A DNA stretch of 12,996 nt from Marinobacterium sp. xm-d-530 (GCA_949499045.1 CATEEE010000030.1:1-12996), one strand, 5' to 3'. Shown: positions 1 to 8,348, numbered from the stretch's first letter. Notes: generated by a model not told the origin, from the sequence alone. Translations and numbers: made by a program.

Positions 1-155
1 TAGGCACTGTCTAGGTGAAACAGTGCTGCCTCCTGCAGGCCGCGTAGTTTCATACGATTGGGGAAATCGTTGCTCGACTCATTATTGATACCCCCCAGCG
101 CGTATTGAGCAAACGCGAGTGTCTGATTAACACGCTGGGAGTATAGGTCGGCCAT
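1..155 (-). CDS. DUF6586 family protein, N-terminal part (runs off left edge)
   Basis: Reading the minus strand from an ATG at 155-153 gives about 51 open codons to the window edge, starting MADLYSQRVNQTL and containing the segment LQEAALFHLDSA. The ATG shares its first base with the topA stop codon (TAATG), so the gene is probably translationally coupled to topA. The N-terminal pattern, a short helical start followed by an E-A-x-LFHL segment, and the position directly after topA match the DUF6586 family of small uncharacterised proteins found after topA in Pseudomonas. That family match is from memory. No function is known to me. The C-terminal part lies outside the window. Confidence 0.7.
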   Translation of the reverse strand, partial: MADLYSQRVNQTLAFAQYALGGINNESSNDFPNRMKLRGLQEAALFHLDSA

Positions 156-2794
156 TAACGCTTCTTAGCTTTAGCCGCTTCGATTTGCCACATACCGTTG
201 GTGAAGTATGCTCTCCAACCAGTCGCCTTACCTTCAACTTCCGTCATAAGGTACTGCTCTTTAGTTTTACGGCTGTAACGAATTTGTGCTGGGTTACCCT
301 GCTCGTCTTGCTCAGGCCCTTCCATCAAGAAGTGGTATTTAGGGTCGATGGCATTTTTATGTGGATTCAACTCTTTAACCAGAGGCGCACGAGTCTCGCG
401 ATTACGTGGGAATTGGCTTGCCGCTAAAAATAGTCCACTAGCCCCATCTCGAAGGATGTAGGTATCATCCACCTTCTGACACTTAAGCTCAGGCATCGGA
501 ACAGGATCCATCTTAGGCGGTGCAACTTCACCATTTTTGAGCAGCTTACGAGTGTTTTTACACTCTGAATTGGTGCAGCCAAAGAACTTACCGAAGCGCC
601 CCGTTTTAAGGTGCATCTCAGCGCTACACTTATCACACTCGACAACAGGACCATCATAGCCCTTGATACGATAGTTACCCTCTTCCACCTCAAAGCCATC
701 ACAATCCGGGTTGTTACCACAGATGTGCAGCTTGCGCTTCTCATCAATCAGGTAGGAGTCCATAGAGGAGCTACACTTCCCACAACGGTGCTTCTCTAAC
801 AGAAGACGAGACTCCGCCTCATCATCGGCATCCACTGCGACAACCTCATCACCAGGGATCAGGTTGATGGTCGTTTTACAACGCTCTTTAGGTGGCAAAG
901 CATAACCAGAACAACCCAGGAAGACGCCCGTGGTTGCTGTACGAATCATCATTGGGCGCTGACAAGCAGGACAGCTAATATCGGTTTCAGTCGGATCATT
1001 GGCACGCATGCCGCCGTCCACTGATTGTGCTGCTTCTAATTCGCCTTCAAATTGCGTGTAGAAATTATTGAGAAGATCCTTCCAATTGATATCACCTTCT
1101 GCGACATCATCTAATTTCTCTTCCATTCGCGCTGTGAAGCTAAAGTCCATGAGATCTGGAAAACTTTCAGCCAGACGATCGGTGACGATGTCACCCATTT
1201 TTTGTGCATAGAAACGACGATTCTGAACGTCGACATAACCACGATCTTGAATGGTTGAAATGATCGCAGCATAGGTAGAGGGACGACCTATACCCCGTTT
1301 CTCAAGCTCTTTAACCAAGCTCGCTTCTGTGTAGCGCGGTGCAGGTTTCGTAAAGTGCTGGCTAGGATCCAACGCTTTGAGCGTTAGCGATTCACCCACT
1401 TGCATATCAGGTAAAATCTGATCTTCATCCGATTTGCCACGGAAGTTCATCACTCGAGTGTAACCATCAAACTGCAAGACACGACCTTTAGTCGTCAGCT
1501 CGTAGGCTCCAGCCTTAACCGTTACGCGTGTGCTTAAGTAACGGGCTGGTGTCATTTGGCAAGCTAGGAATTGATTACGAATCAGCTCGTACAGACGAAC
1601 TGCGTCGGCATCAACACCATTCACTGAGTCAGACGTAACATTAACATCCGATGGACGGATCGCCTCATGCGCCTCTTGCGCACCCTCTTTGGAGCTGTAT
1701 CGAATCGGCTGAGGTGGCAAGTAATCACCACCAAACTGAGCACCAATAAACTCTCTAGCTGCTTCAACCGCCTCATTACTCAAGTTGGTCGAATCGGTAC
1801 GCATGTAGGTAATGTAACCCGCTTCGTAAAGACGCTGAGCGAGCATCATCGTTTTCTTAACACCAAAGCCTAAACGGGTACTGGCAGCCTGCTGTAAAGT
1901 AGAGGTAATAAAAGGGGCAGAAGGCTTACTACTGGTGGGTCGATCTTCACGATTAACGACTTCATAAGAGGCACTCTGTAGCGCCTTGACGGCAGCCATT
2001 GCCTGATCTTCATTGGTTGGCTTAAACGCAGCACCGGCCTGTTTAACGACCTCTAAACGAACAGCCTTGTCACCTTGGGTCTGTGCATCAGCATGCAGTT
2101 CCCAATACTCATCTGGGATGAAGGCACGAATTTCGCGTTCACGCTCAACAACAAGACGAACTGCAACGGACTGAACACGACCCGCAGAGAGACCGCGAGC
2201 CACCTTCTCCCAAAGGAGCGGTGACACCATGTAACCGACAACACGGTCAAGAAAACGGCGCGCTTGCTGTGCATTAACACGGTTCAGATCTAGATCGCTC
2301 GGTTTTTCGAACGCTTCATTGATCGCTTTTTTGGTAATCTCATTAAAGACAACACGACGATAGCGAGAATCATCACCACCAATCGCTTCACGAAGGTGCC
2401 ATGCGATGGCTTCACCCTCACGGTCCAAATCGGTTGCGAGATAGATTTGATCAGCGCTTTTAGCCAGTTTGCGTAGTTCATCAACGACCTTCTCTTTACC
2501 GGGAAGAATCTCATAATGAGCTGACCAATCCTTGTTTGGATCAATCCCCATACGGGCAACAAGTTGCTCTCTCTGTTTGCGCTTCTTGTGCTCAACTTTC
2601 TGTTCTGGAGAGAGTTTTCGTGTCAAAGCAGCCTGTTTAGCGCGCTCTTTTGGATCAGACTTCTGGGCACTACCACTGGTAGGCAGATCACGAATATGAC
2701 CAACGCTGGACTTAACCACGTACTGGTTACCAAGATACTTATTGATCGTCTTGGCCTTGGCTGGTGACTCCACTATTACCAGGGTTTTACCCAT
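155..2794 (-). CDS. topA: DNA topoisomerase I (type IA)
   Basis: An 879-residue type IA topoisomerase that relaxes negatively supercoiled DNA in the nucleoid through a 5'-phosphotyrosine intermediate. The TOPRIM domain opens the protein (VIVESPAKAK, E9; acidic triad D122, D124, E126 in TDLDREGE). It carries the charged insertion at about residues 40-90 typical of gammaproteobacterial TopA. The active-site tyrosine is Y330 in ITYMRTDS, followed by the HEAIRPS motif near 375-382. The C-terminus has three four-cysteine zinc ribbons (C608/611/628/639, C671/674/692/698, C720/723/740/745) and then a cysteine-poor ribbon-like tail ending in a basic cluster. Length is close to that of E. coli TopA (865 residues). 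The ATG at 2794 gives the canonical MGKTLVIVESPAKAK start, although its ribosome site is weak. It lies 156 bp downstream of the DUF1653 gene, so it probably has its own promoter, and it is fused by a 1-nt overlap to the DUF6586 gene. Confidence 0.98.
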   Translation of the reverse strand: MGKTLVIVESPAKAKTINKYLGNQYVVKSSVGHIRDLPTSGSAQKSDPKERAKQAALTRKLSPEQKVEHKKRKQREQLVARMGIDPNKDWSAHYEILPGKEKVVDELRKLAKSADQIYLATDLDREGEAIAWHLREAIGGDDSRYRRVVFNEITKKAINEAFEKPSDLDLNRVNAQQARRFLDRVVGYMVSPLLWEKVARGLSAGRVQSVAVRLVVEREREIRAFIPDEYWELHADAQTQGDKAVRLEVVKQAGAAFKPTNEDQAMAAVKALQSASYEVVNREDRPTSSKPSAPFITSTLQQAASTRLGFGVKKTMMLAQRLYEAGYITYMRTDSTNLSNEAVEAAREFIGAQFGGDYLPPQPIRYSSKEGAQEAHEAIRPSDVNVTSDSVNGVDADAVRLYELIRNQFLACQMTPARYLSTRVTVKAGAYELTTKGRVLQFDGYTRVMNFRGKSDEDQILPDMQVGESLTLKALDPSQHFTKPAPRYTEASLVKELEKRGIGRPSTYAAIISTIQDRGYVDVQNRRFYAQKMGDIVTDRLAESFPDLMDFSFTARMEEKLDDVAEGDINWKDLLNNFYTQFEGELEAAQSVDGGMRANDPTETDISCPACQRPMMIRTATTGVFLGCSGYALPPKERCKTTINLIPGDEVVAVDADDEAESRLLLEKHRCGKCSSSMDSYLIDEKRKLHICGNNPDCDGFEVEEGNYRIKGYDGPVVECDKCSAEMHLKTGRFGKFFGCTNSECKNTRKLLKNGEVAPPKMDPVPMPELKCQKVDDTYILRDGASGLFLAASQFPRNRETRAPLVKELNPHKNAIDPKYHFLMEGPEQDEQGNPAQIRYSRKTKEQYLMTEVEGKATGWRAYFTNGMWQIEAAKAKKR

Positions 2795-2829
2795 CTTTAT
2801 CTACCTATTCAAAACTGTGTCTTTTTTTA

Positions 2830-2859
2830 CAAATACGTGGAAACTGACTTCAGCGTCAA
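2830..2859 (-). promoter_or_regulatory. possible sigma-70 promoter for topA
   Basis: On the minus strand a good -35 element, TTGACG (2859-2854), is followed after 18 bp by a weak -10 candidate, TATTTG (2835-2830), about 35 bp upstream of the topA start. The gap between the upstream gene and topA (2795-2950) is otherwise AT-rich and holds no open reading frame that I can support. Placement is by eye, and the -10 matches the consensus at only about half its positions. Confidence 0.3.
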
Positions 2860-2919
2860 GTGAGCATTGCAAAAAATTTATCGGCGCAACAATACAGAGC
2901 TAAAAAATAAATGCAAATT

Positions 2920-2939
2920 AACGCCTAGGAATAGGTGTT
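2920..2939 (-). terminator. weak hairpin after the DUF1653 gene
   Basis: An 8-bp inverted repeat with one mismatch (AACACCTA / TAGGCGTT on the minus strand, loop of 4) begins 11 bp past the DUF1653 stop. A broken T-rich stretch follows. It could end the two-gene transcript before topA, but the stem is poor in GC and the U-tract is interrupted, so it may be only a partial terminator. Confidence 0.25.
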
Positions 2940-2950
2940 AAAAGAGCAGT

Positions 2951-3166
2951 TTAGATCAGAGAAAATCGATTAACCTCTTCCCCAGACTCTAAACGCACTT
3001 TCTCTACAAACATCTCATACGGACGAACCCATAGATCAAAGTTGCCATAGAGGGTTCTATAAACCACCATCAACTCTTCCGTTTCCGAGTGTCTGGCGGT
3101 TCCAATCACTTCGTAATCATTACCTTTGTAGTGCTTGTAAATCCCTGGGGTTAACTCGCTACTCAT
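2951..3166 (-). CDS. DUF1653 domain protein
   Basis: A 71-residue protein built almost entirely of one DUF1653 domain. The family pattern is clear: PGIYKHYKGNDYEVIG near the N-terminus, then MVVYR and WVRPYEMF. It is a small soluble beta-rich domain of unknown function that is widespread in bacteria. I chose the ATG at 3166-3164 rather than the TTG one codon upstream. The ATG overlaps the stop codon of the upstream gene by one base (TGATG) and has a GGAG ribosome site (3178-3175) at 8-nt spacing. The arrangement implies coupled translation with the 168-residue membrane-anchored protein upstream. A DUF1653 gene next to topA is also found in Pseudomonas, by recollection. Confidence 0.9.
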   Translation of the reverse strand: MSSELTPGIYKHYKGNDYEVIGTARHSETEELMVVYRTLYGNFDLWVRPYEMFVEKVRLESGEEVNRFSLI

Positions 3167-3672
3167 CAAATCATCTCCGCTAACAGTTGATTGGCCTTTT
3201 CACCTAGTTCATCCAGCGCACCAGCATGTTCTGGCTCACGCCAGTAGAGTGTCAAGTGAATCGCCGTTGACTCAACGGCAACAACCTCTTTAGGCAGCTG
3301 CTTTAGCCAATCAACAAGCACACTCAACTTAGCAGCACTTAATGTCCGCTCCCCTTTTGACCAAGACCAACCTTCAGGTAGGCCATCAGCGGCCATGGCA
3401 TCAACACGTGCCACCACCCACTCATTCCACTGATCCTTTGCTGAACGATCCAATTTGCCACGCAACATACGGTAAGCCGGCATGTTGATGACCTCTGACT
3501 CCATCTCACCCTTTGCTCTTGGTATCTCTAGGCGCGATAACTGCACCTGGAAACCCAGCTTGCGTGCATCTAATCTGAGCTTAGACTGGAAGCGCTGACG
3601 AGGCGTTGGCATGACCCACATCATAGAACCGATCAAAGAGAGCATAATCAGAACAATAATTGCCCACTTCAT
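3166..3672 (-). CDS. conserved hypothetical protein with one N-terminal membrane anchor
   Basis: A 168-residue protein that I cannot assign to a named family. Residues 3-20 (WAIIVLIMLSLIGSMMWV) form one hydrophobic helix after an N-terminal Lys, consistent with an uncleaved anchor or signal anchor and a mostly charged soluble domain of about 145 residues. The soluble part has a basic segment (RQRFQSKLRLDARKLGF), a tryptophan-rich LPEGWSWSKGE motif and a C-terminal leucine-rich helix. No lipobox or catalytic motif is visible. A similar unnamed gene sits in the topA-uup interval of Pseudomonas, by recollection, which favours a genuine conserved gene. The ATG start lies 10 nt after AAGAAGG. It is co-transcribed with the DUF1653 gene (1-nt overlap) and divergent from the stress protein gene. 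Confidence 0.75.
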   Translation of the reverse strand: MKWAIIVLIMLSLIGSMMWVMPTPRQRFQSKLRLDARKLGFQVQLSRLEIPRAKGEMESEVINMPAYRMLRGKLDRSAKDQWNEWVVARVDAMAADGLPEGWSWSKGERTLSAAKLSVLVDWLKQLPKEVVAVESTAIHLTLYWREPEHAGALDELGEKANQLLAEMI

Positions 3673-3693
3673 ATGTTAAAAACCTTCTTATCT

Positions 3694-3701
3694 GCTATTA
3701 A
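3694..3701 (+). promoter_or_regulatory. possible extended -10 promoter for the universal stress protein gene
   Basis: The only space upstream of the stress protein gene is the 60 bp shared with the divergent gene. It contains TGCTATTAA, an extended -10 pattern (TG-n-TATTAA), placing the transcript start about 25 nt before the ATG. No good -35 element is seen at 16-18 bp. The same 60 bp must also start the opposite transcript. Confidence 0.25.
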
Positions 3702-3732
3702 TAATAGTAGGTACTCAATAGGGAGAATCACC

Positions 3733-4167
3733 ATGAGTCACTACAATCGTATTCTTGTTGCCATCGATCTATCAGAAGAGTCTGGAATAGTGCTTGAAAA
3801 AGCCAAACTGCTAGCTGAACAGAATCAAGCTGAGTTAAATCTGATTCATGTGGTCGAGATTGTTAGCTACGCCTACGGCGGCGAAATCCCAGTCGACATT
3901 GCCGACATTCAAACTCAAATCGAGAACCATGCCGAATCGAAACTAAGCTCACTGGCCACCAGCCTAGGCTACCCTGTTAACAAAGCGATTGTCGCAACGG
4001 GTAACACGGGTTCAGAGATTCATGCCGTTTCAAAGGATCTTAAAACAGATCTCATCGTCATTGGTTCTCACGGTCGTCACGGTCTATCACTACTGCTAGG
4101 ATCAACCTCCAATGGAGTCCTGCACGGCGCAGAGTGCGACATTCTTGCCGTACGACTGGGGCATTAA
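3733..4167 (+). CDS. universal stress protein, UspA family
   Basis: A 144-residue single-domain Usp protein, a cytoplasmic nucleotide-binding-fold protein linked to stress survival. Visible features are the N-terminal RILVAIDLSEES strand with its Asp, the central LNLIHVVE strand, DLIVIGSHGRHG near residue 110, and the C-terminal CDILAVR strand. The phosphate-binding stretch reads G-x2-G-x8-G-S-T, the ATP-binding class rather than E. coli UspA itself, with one residue fewer than the archetypal x9 spacing. The frame extends upstream to an ATG at 3673. However, the ATG at 3733 has GGGAG (3721-3725) at 7-nt spacing and gives the family N-terminus, so the upstream 20 codons are unlikely to be translated. 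The 3' end overlaps uup by 4 nt in convergent orientation. Confidence 0.93.
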   Translation: MSHYNRILVAIDLSEESGIVLEKAKLLAEQNQAELNLIHVVEIVSYAYGGEIPVDIADIQTQIENHAESKLSSLATSLGYPVNKAIVATGNTGSEIHAVSKDLKTDLIVIGSHGRHGLSLLLGSTSNGVLHGAECDILAVRLGH

Positions 4168-6053
4168 CCCTCAGCCATTGCCTCTAACTCCATCCAGCGC
4201 TCCATCTGTACCTCCAGCTGAGTTTCTAAAGCGCTTAACTTTTCAAGCTCAGCGGTAACCTCTTCATGTGGTCGCTGATAGAAGTCAGCTGAACCACAAA
4301 CCGCCTGCTGGACTTCAACGGCAGCTTCCGTCTGCTCCATCAGTTCTGGAAGCATATCCAACTCTCTCTGTAGCTTGTAAGAGAGCTTAACGGTTTTTTT
4401 AGCCTCTTCAGCCTGCTTTTTATTCGATTTAGCCGGCTCAGATTTTGGCACAACACTCTGAGTAGACACATTTTTTGGGCGCTGACGTAACCAGTCATGG
4501 TAGCCGCCCACGTACTCATGAATGACACCGTCACCTTCAAACGCAAGCGTGCTAGTGACTATATTATCGAGAAATTGGCGATCATGGCTGACTAACAACA
4601 GCGTGCCCTGATAGTCGAGCAGGATCTCTTCAAGCAGCTCCAGGGTCTCGACATCAAGATCATTGGTCGGCTCATCAAGCACCAAAAGGTTTGAGGGCTG
4701 ACTGAATAACTTAGCCAGCATAACCCGATTGGTCTCACCACCCGATAACGCTTTAACCGGAGTACGAGCCCGCTCAGGGGTGAATAGAAAATCTTGAAGG
4801 TAACTTATGATATGGCGCGAACGACCATTAATATCGATACTTTCACGACCGCCAGAGACGTTATCAATAATGCTCTTTTCAGGATCAACTTGCCCCCTCA
4901 ACTGGTCGAAATAGCCAACGAGAAGCTGACTTCCCAAGCGGACCTCACCGTGATCCGGGGTTTGCTCACCCAAAATCAGTTTTAACAGTGAACTTTTACC
5001 TATACCGTTAGGCCCGATCAAGCCGATACGATCACCTCGCTGAATACGCACTGAGAGATCCTTAACGACCGGTTGTCCCGCATAGCTAAGAGAGACATTT
5101 TGCAGCTCTGCCACTAACTTACCAGAGCGAACTGCCTCTTCGACGTCGAACTTAGCTTTACCCTGGCGTTCACGACGATCTGACCGTTCAACACGTAACT
5201 GTTTCAACGCGCGAACACGACCCTCATTGCGAGTACGACGCGCTTTGATGCCTTGACGTATCCACACCTCTTCTTGTGCCAATTTTTTATCAAACAGCGC
5301 GGACTGCTTAGCCTCTTCCTCAAGCAATTTCTCTTTTTGCGTAAGGTAGGTTGAATAACTGCCAGGGAAATCAACCAACTGACCACGGTCTAATTCAATG
5401 ATGCGTGTCGCCAAACGCTCCACGAGAGCACGGTCGTGCGATATAAATAGAAGCCCGCCTTTGTAGGCGCCCAACACCTCTTCTAACCACTCGATGGTCT
5501 CAATATCCAGGTGGTTAGTGGGTTCGTCCAACAGTAACAAGTCAGGACTTTGCACCAGTGCAGCCCCCAAAGCCGCACGTCGGCGCCAGCCACCTGATAG
5601 TTCAGACATGAGCTTTTCGCCAGGTAACTGCAGTTGGCTAAGAACTCGTTCCACACGTGTCTCAAGTGACCATGCATCACGGGCTTCAAGATCGTGCTGC
5701 AGACGCTCCAACTCATCAAGTGATGAATTACTGTTGGACAACAGTGTTTCGTAGCGATCTCTCAACTCAACCAGATCAGCAAGGCCTGCTTCGACGACAC
5801 TGCGAACTGATCGCTCATCAGCTGCGGGCAAGCTCTGCGGCAACTGGGCAATTCGAGCCGTCGGACTGCGCCAAATGACACCGCTATCGACATCCATTTC
5901 ACCCGAAACGATTTTAAGCAGTGTTGATTTGCCTGTACCGTTAATACCGACTAGTGCTACTCGCTCACCAGCCTCTATCTGCAGGTTAGCGTTGTCTAAA
6001 ATTGCACGGGTACCAAAGGCCAGAGAGACCTGATCAAATCGAATAAATGCCAT
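4164..6053 (-). CDS. uup: ABC-F ATPase Uup
   Basis: A 629-residue soluble ATPase with two ABC domains and no transmembrane segment. Domain 1 has Walker A at 36-44 (GINGTGKST), signature LSGGW at 152-156, Walker B with E177 and switch H206. The ABC-F linker at about 235-310 contains KLAQEEVWIRQGIKARRTRN. Domain 2 has Walker A at 347-355, signature LSGGE at 436-440, Walker B with E461 and H490. A lysine-rich linker leads to a C-terminal coiled coil (about 555-629, starting KLSYKLQRELDMLPEL), the DNA-binding domain that separates Uup from other ABC-F proteins such as YheS and EttA. The likely role is handling of branched DNA intermediates and/or ribosome-associated activity. E. coli uup mutants show raised precise transposon excision. 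The start gives MAFIRFDQVSLAFG, with no strong ribosome site. Confidence 0.95.
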   Translation of the reverse strand: MAFIRFDQVSLAFGTRAILDNANLQIEAGERVALVGINGTGKSTLLKIVSGEMDVDSGVIWRSPTARIAQLPQSLPAADERSVRSVVEAGLADLVELRDRYETLLSNSNSSLDELERLQHDLEARDAWSLETRVERVLSQLQLPGEKLMSELSGGWRRRAALGAALVQSPDLLLLDEPTNHLDIETIEWLEEVLGAYKGGLLFISHDRALVERLATRIIELDRGQLVDFPGSYSTYLTQKEKLLEEEAKQSALFDKKLAQEEVWIRQGIKARRTRNEGRVRALKQLRVERSDRRERQGKAKFDVEEAVRSGKLVAELQNVSLSYAGQPVVKDLSVRIQRGDRIGLIGPNGIGKSSLLKLILGEQTPDHGEVRLGSQLLVGYFDQLRGQVDPEKSIIDNVSGGRESIDINGRSRHIISYLQDFLFTPERARTPVKALSGGETNRVMLAKLFSQPSNLLVLDEPTNDLDVETLELLEEILLDYQGTLLLVSHDRQFLDNIVTSTLAFEGDGVIHEYVGGYHDWLRQRPKNVSTQSVVPKSEPAKSNKKQAEEAKKTVKLSYKLQRELDMLPELMEQTEAAVEVQQAVCGSADFYQRPHEEVTAELEKLSALETQLEVQMERWMELEAMAEG

Positions 6054-6122
6054 GTGAGTCGCTTAATTGTAAAACTGGTCGCGTAGTTTAACTCAGTTGC
6101 TAAAAATTAACCTGACAAGGGG

Positions 6123-6142
6123 TGAAATTTTTACAGATTTCA
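6123..6142. promoter_or_regulatory. small inverted repeat between uup and slt
   Basis: TGAAAT-N8-ATTTCA is a perfect 6-bp inverted repeat in the 117-bp divergent interval between uup and slt, about 30 bp before the slt start. It could be an operator, but a 6-bp repeat in AT-rich DNA is easily found by chance. I see no convincing -35/-10 pair for either gene. Confidence 0.15.
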
Positions 6143-6170
6143 ACCATAGTTAGTGAAGAAACTTATTTGA

Positions 6171-8114
6171 GTGCGAGCTTTGTTAACAACTAATAAATTT
6201 TACAAGGTCATAGCCCCCATTCTCTTCAGCACTTTTGCCATCAGCATTGAGTCCATGGCTAAAGGTAAAGAGAGTGCAGAACAACTCGCATTTCTAAAAG
6301 CAGAGAGACTCGCCAAACTCGGTCGCCTAGATCTAAAGGACCCGACTGTTCAACAGCTTGAGTCGTACCCCCTCTACCCTTACCTTGTTTTCAATCAGTT
6401 CAGTTCCGAACTGAACCGGCTCAAGCCAAAAGATATTAAACACTTTGCCAACCAGTACCCTGACTCACACTTAGAGGGGCTATTGCGCTTCAACTACACG
6501 GCATACCTTGGTGAACGTAAGAGCTGGGGGGAATTCTTATCACACTACAGTGAAATCGACTCCCCCAACACTGAGATGCAGTGCCGCTATGCCGAAGCAC
6601 TATATAGACAGAAACGCACGACCGAGGCTGCCAAACTTGCAGCACAACTCTGGAGTGTGGGTCGCTCCCAACCAGACAGTTGTGATGATCTGTTCAGATT
6701 GTTCAGAGCCAATGGTGATCTTACTAGCGATGTTGCACTCAGCAGAGTGCTTAATGCGTTGGATGCAAACAAATGGGGCCTATCGGGTTATGCGCTACGC
6801 TTTGTAAAGTCAGAGTCTGATCGACGCATTGCCGATGCCGCACGTTCAGTCTATCGATCCCCCTTTAAAGTACTGCAAATGGGGCGCGGTTACTCGCCCA
6901 AACAACTCGCAAAAATTCAACGCATCGCGATTGAACGTGCGTATCGCCATGATCCCTACGAAGCGTTAAATTTGTTGCTAAAGCTTGGCAAAGGGTTTGA
7001 CCTGAGTCAGGCGGATAATTTACGTGAGCTAACGCGTGTTGGCGTTAGAGTCGCCAAAGAGCTCGATGCACATGATCGAGTCAAACTTGCTAAACTTGAT
7101 CCAACCTATGCCAGCGCCGAGCTAACTGAGTGGCGTATTCGTCTGGCTCTGCTTGAACAGGACTGGCAGCAGGTTGCCACACTAATTGCCAAACTCCCTA
7201 AAGAGTTACAAGAATCGCCACGTTGGCAATATTGGTTGGCCGCGCTTCCAGATAATCCAATGCGCACTCAAATTTTAGATTCACTGCGCAGCAAACGTAG
7301 TTTTTATGGTTTCTTAGCGGCGGATCATCTAGGGCAGGATGCCGATTTGAATCATGAGCCAATCACTTTTGATCAAACTCTACTAACTGAATTAAGAAAC
7401 TCTAAGCACTACCTGCGTATCAAAGAGCTGACACAGCTTGATCGCTACACGGTCTCTCGTTCGGAGTTCAATCGTTGGATAGAGACGATGTCTTCAAATG
7501 AGATCCAACACTCGGCACACCTGATGAATGAGTTGGGTTGGTATCAACAGGGAATATTAGCCGCCGCGTACAATGAGTTTTGGAACGATATGGATCTTCG
7601 CTTTCCGGAGGGATTTGAGGGCCTGTTTATTAAACATGCTCACAAACGAAAAATTGATCCTATTTGGGCCCAAGCCTTAGCTCGACAGGAGAGCGCTCTA
7701 TTCCCCTGGGCTCGATCCAGCGTTGGTGCAAGAGGGCTCATGCAGCTGATGCCAAGAACAGCTAAACGCACCGCCAAATCAATCAAAGTGAAGTATAAAA
7801 GTCGTAACCGGCTCTACGATCCCGATTTCAACGTACAACTGGGAACCGCCTATTTAGCACAGATGTACCGTCAGTTTGATAAGAATCGGATCTATGCAAC
7901 CGCGGCTTATAATGCAGGGCCACATCGAGTCAGCCGCTGGCTTAAAGGCCGTGAGGATCTGCCGTTGGAGATTTTCATAGAGCTGATACCCTTTGATGAA
8001 ACACGCACCTATGTACAGAATGTTCTCAGCTTCTCTGTCATCTACGCTCAGCGTAAGGGCCAACCACGAAAGATGCTAACACCCACCGAACGGGCTCTAC
8101 TGGCCCTCAATTGA
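6171..8114 (+). CDS. slt: soluble lytic murein transglycosylase, Slt70 type
   Basis: A 647-residue periplasmic enzyme of the size of E. coli Slt70. It cleaves peptidoglycan between MurNAc and GlcNAc to give 1,6-anhydro ends. The N-terminus is a signal peptide: basic start, hydrophobic core at about 13-26, likely signal peptidase I site after S-M-A at residue 30. A long, mostly helical region (about 40-450) corresponds to the ring-shaped U and L domains. The C-terminal SLT domain follows, with catalytic Glu E507 in RQESALFPWARSSVGARG, then GLMQLMP and the ATAAYNAGPHRV motif. The start is a GTG. A purine-rich GAAGAA lies 10 nt upstream, and no better in-frame start preserves the signal peptide. 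It is divergent from uup and overlaps the glutaredoxin-like gene by 18 nt at its 3' end. Confidence 0.94.
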   Translation: MRALLTTNKFYKVIAPILFSTFAISIESMAKGKESAEQLAFLKAERLAKLGRLDLKDPTVQQLESYPLYPYLVFNQFSSELNRLKPKDIKHFANQYPDSHLEGLLRFNYTAYLGERKSWGEFLSHYSEIDSPNTEMQCRYAEALYRQKRTTEAAKLAAQLWSVGRSQPDSCDDLFRLFRANGDLTSDVALSRVLNALDANKWGLSGYALRFVKSESDRRIADAARSVYRSPFKVLQMGRGYSPKQLAKIQRIAIERAYRHDPYEALNLLLKLGKGFDLSQADNLRELTRVGVRVAKELDAHDRVKLAKLDPTYASAELTEWRIRLALLEQDWQQVATLIAKLPKELQESPRWQYWLAALPDNPMRTQILDSLRSKRSFYGFLAADHLGQDADLNHEPITFDQTLLTELRNSKHYLRIKELTQLDRYTVSRSEFNRWIETMSSNEIQHSAHLMNELGWYQQGILAAAYNEFWNDMDLRFPEGFEGLFIKHAHKRKIDPIWAQALARQESALFPWARSSVGARGLMQLMPRTAKRTAKSIKVKYKSRNRLYDPDFNVQLGTAYLAQMYRQFDKNRIYATAAYNAGPHRVSRWLKGREDLPLEIFIELIPFDETRTYVQNVLSFSVIYAQRKGQPRKMLTPTERALLALN

Positions 8115-8348
8115 TTCAATAAACTGGGCCAACTGTGCGGCATCAAAGGGCCAATCCAGATACTGTTTCGTTTGGGGTTCGACCAACACAGGTATCCGGG
8201 TGGCGTACTGATTCATTAGCTCATCCTCAAACGCTATATCGACCAGGTCCACTTCAAATTTGGCAGGATCGATCCCTTCTACTAATAGAGGCAGGGCTTG
8301 ATCACACAGATGGCACCCCTCAGTCGTCATCAATTCCAGCAACTTCAC
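8097..8348 (-). CDS. glutaredoxin-like protein (DUF836 family)
   Basis: An 83-residue thioredoxin-fold protein. A redox CxxC pair is at C12-C15 (TEGCHLC), directly after the first beta strand. The cis-proline loop is RIPVLVE with P53, and a helix of acidic and glutamine residues ends the protein. These are features of the short glutaredoxin-like DUF836 family. The substrate is unknown. The position next to slt resembles Pseudomonas, by recollection. The start is a GTG (8348-8346) with AGGA about 10 nt upstream, preferred because it supplies the first beta strand (KLLELM). Its last 18 nt are antisense to the end of slt, and it is divergent from phaC. Confidence 0.88.
   Translation of the reverse strand: MKLLELMTTEGCHLCDQALPLLVEGIDPAKFEVDLVDIAFEDELMNQYATRIPVLVEPQTKQYLDWPFDAAQLAQFIESIEGQ

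Noticed and set aside
424..747. Open frames of 60-125 codons lying within topA, uup, slt, phaC and MATE on other frames or strands
   Set aside because: They have no recognisable domains, no ribosome sites worth noting and shadow-like composition, and each lies inside a gene with clear family motifs.
3673..3732. Longer start for the universal stress protein at 3673
   Set aside because: The 20 extra codons lack family similarity and a ribosome site, and they begin at the base next to the divergent gene's start. The ATG at 3733 has GGGAG at good spacing and the normal Usp N-terminus.
6153..6170. Tiny GTG-initiated reading frame ending directly before the slt GTG
   Set aside because: Five codons ending in TGA next to the slt start could be a leader peptide, but there is no ribosome site or attenuator-like hairpin pair to support it.
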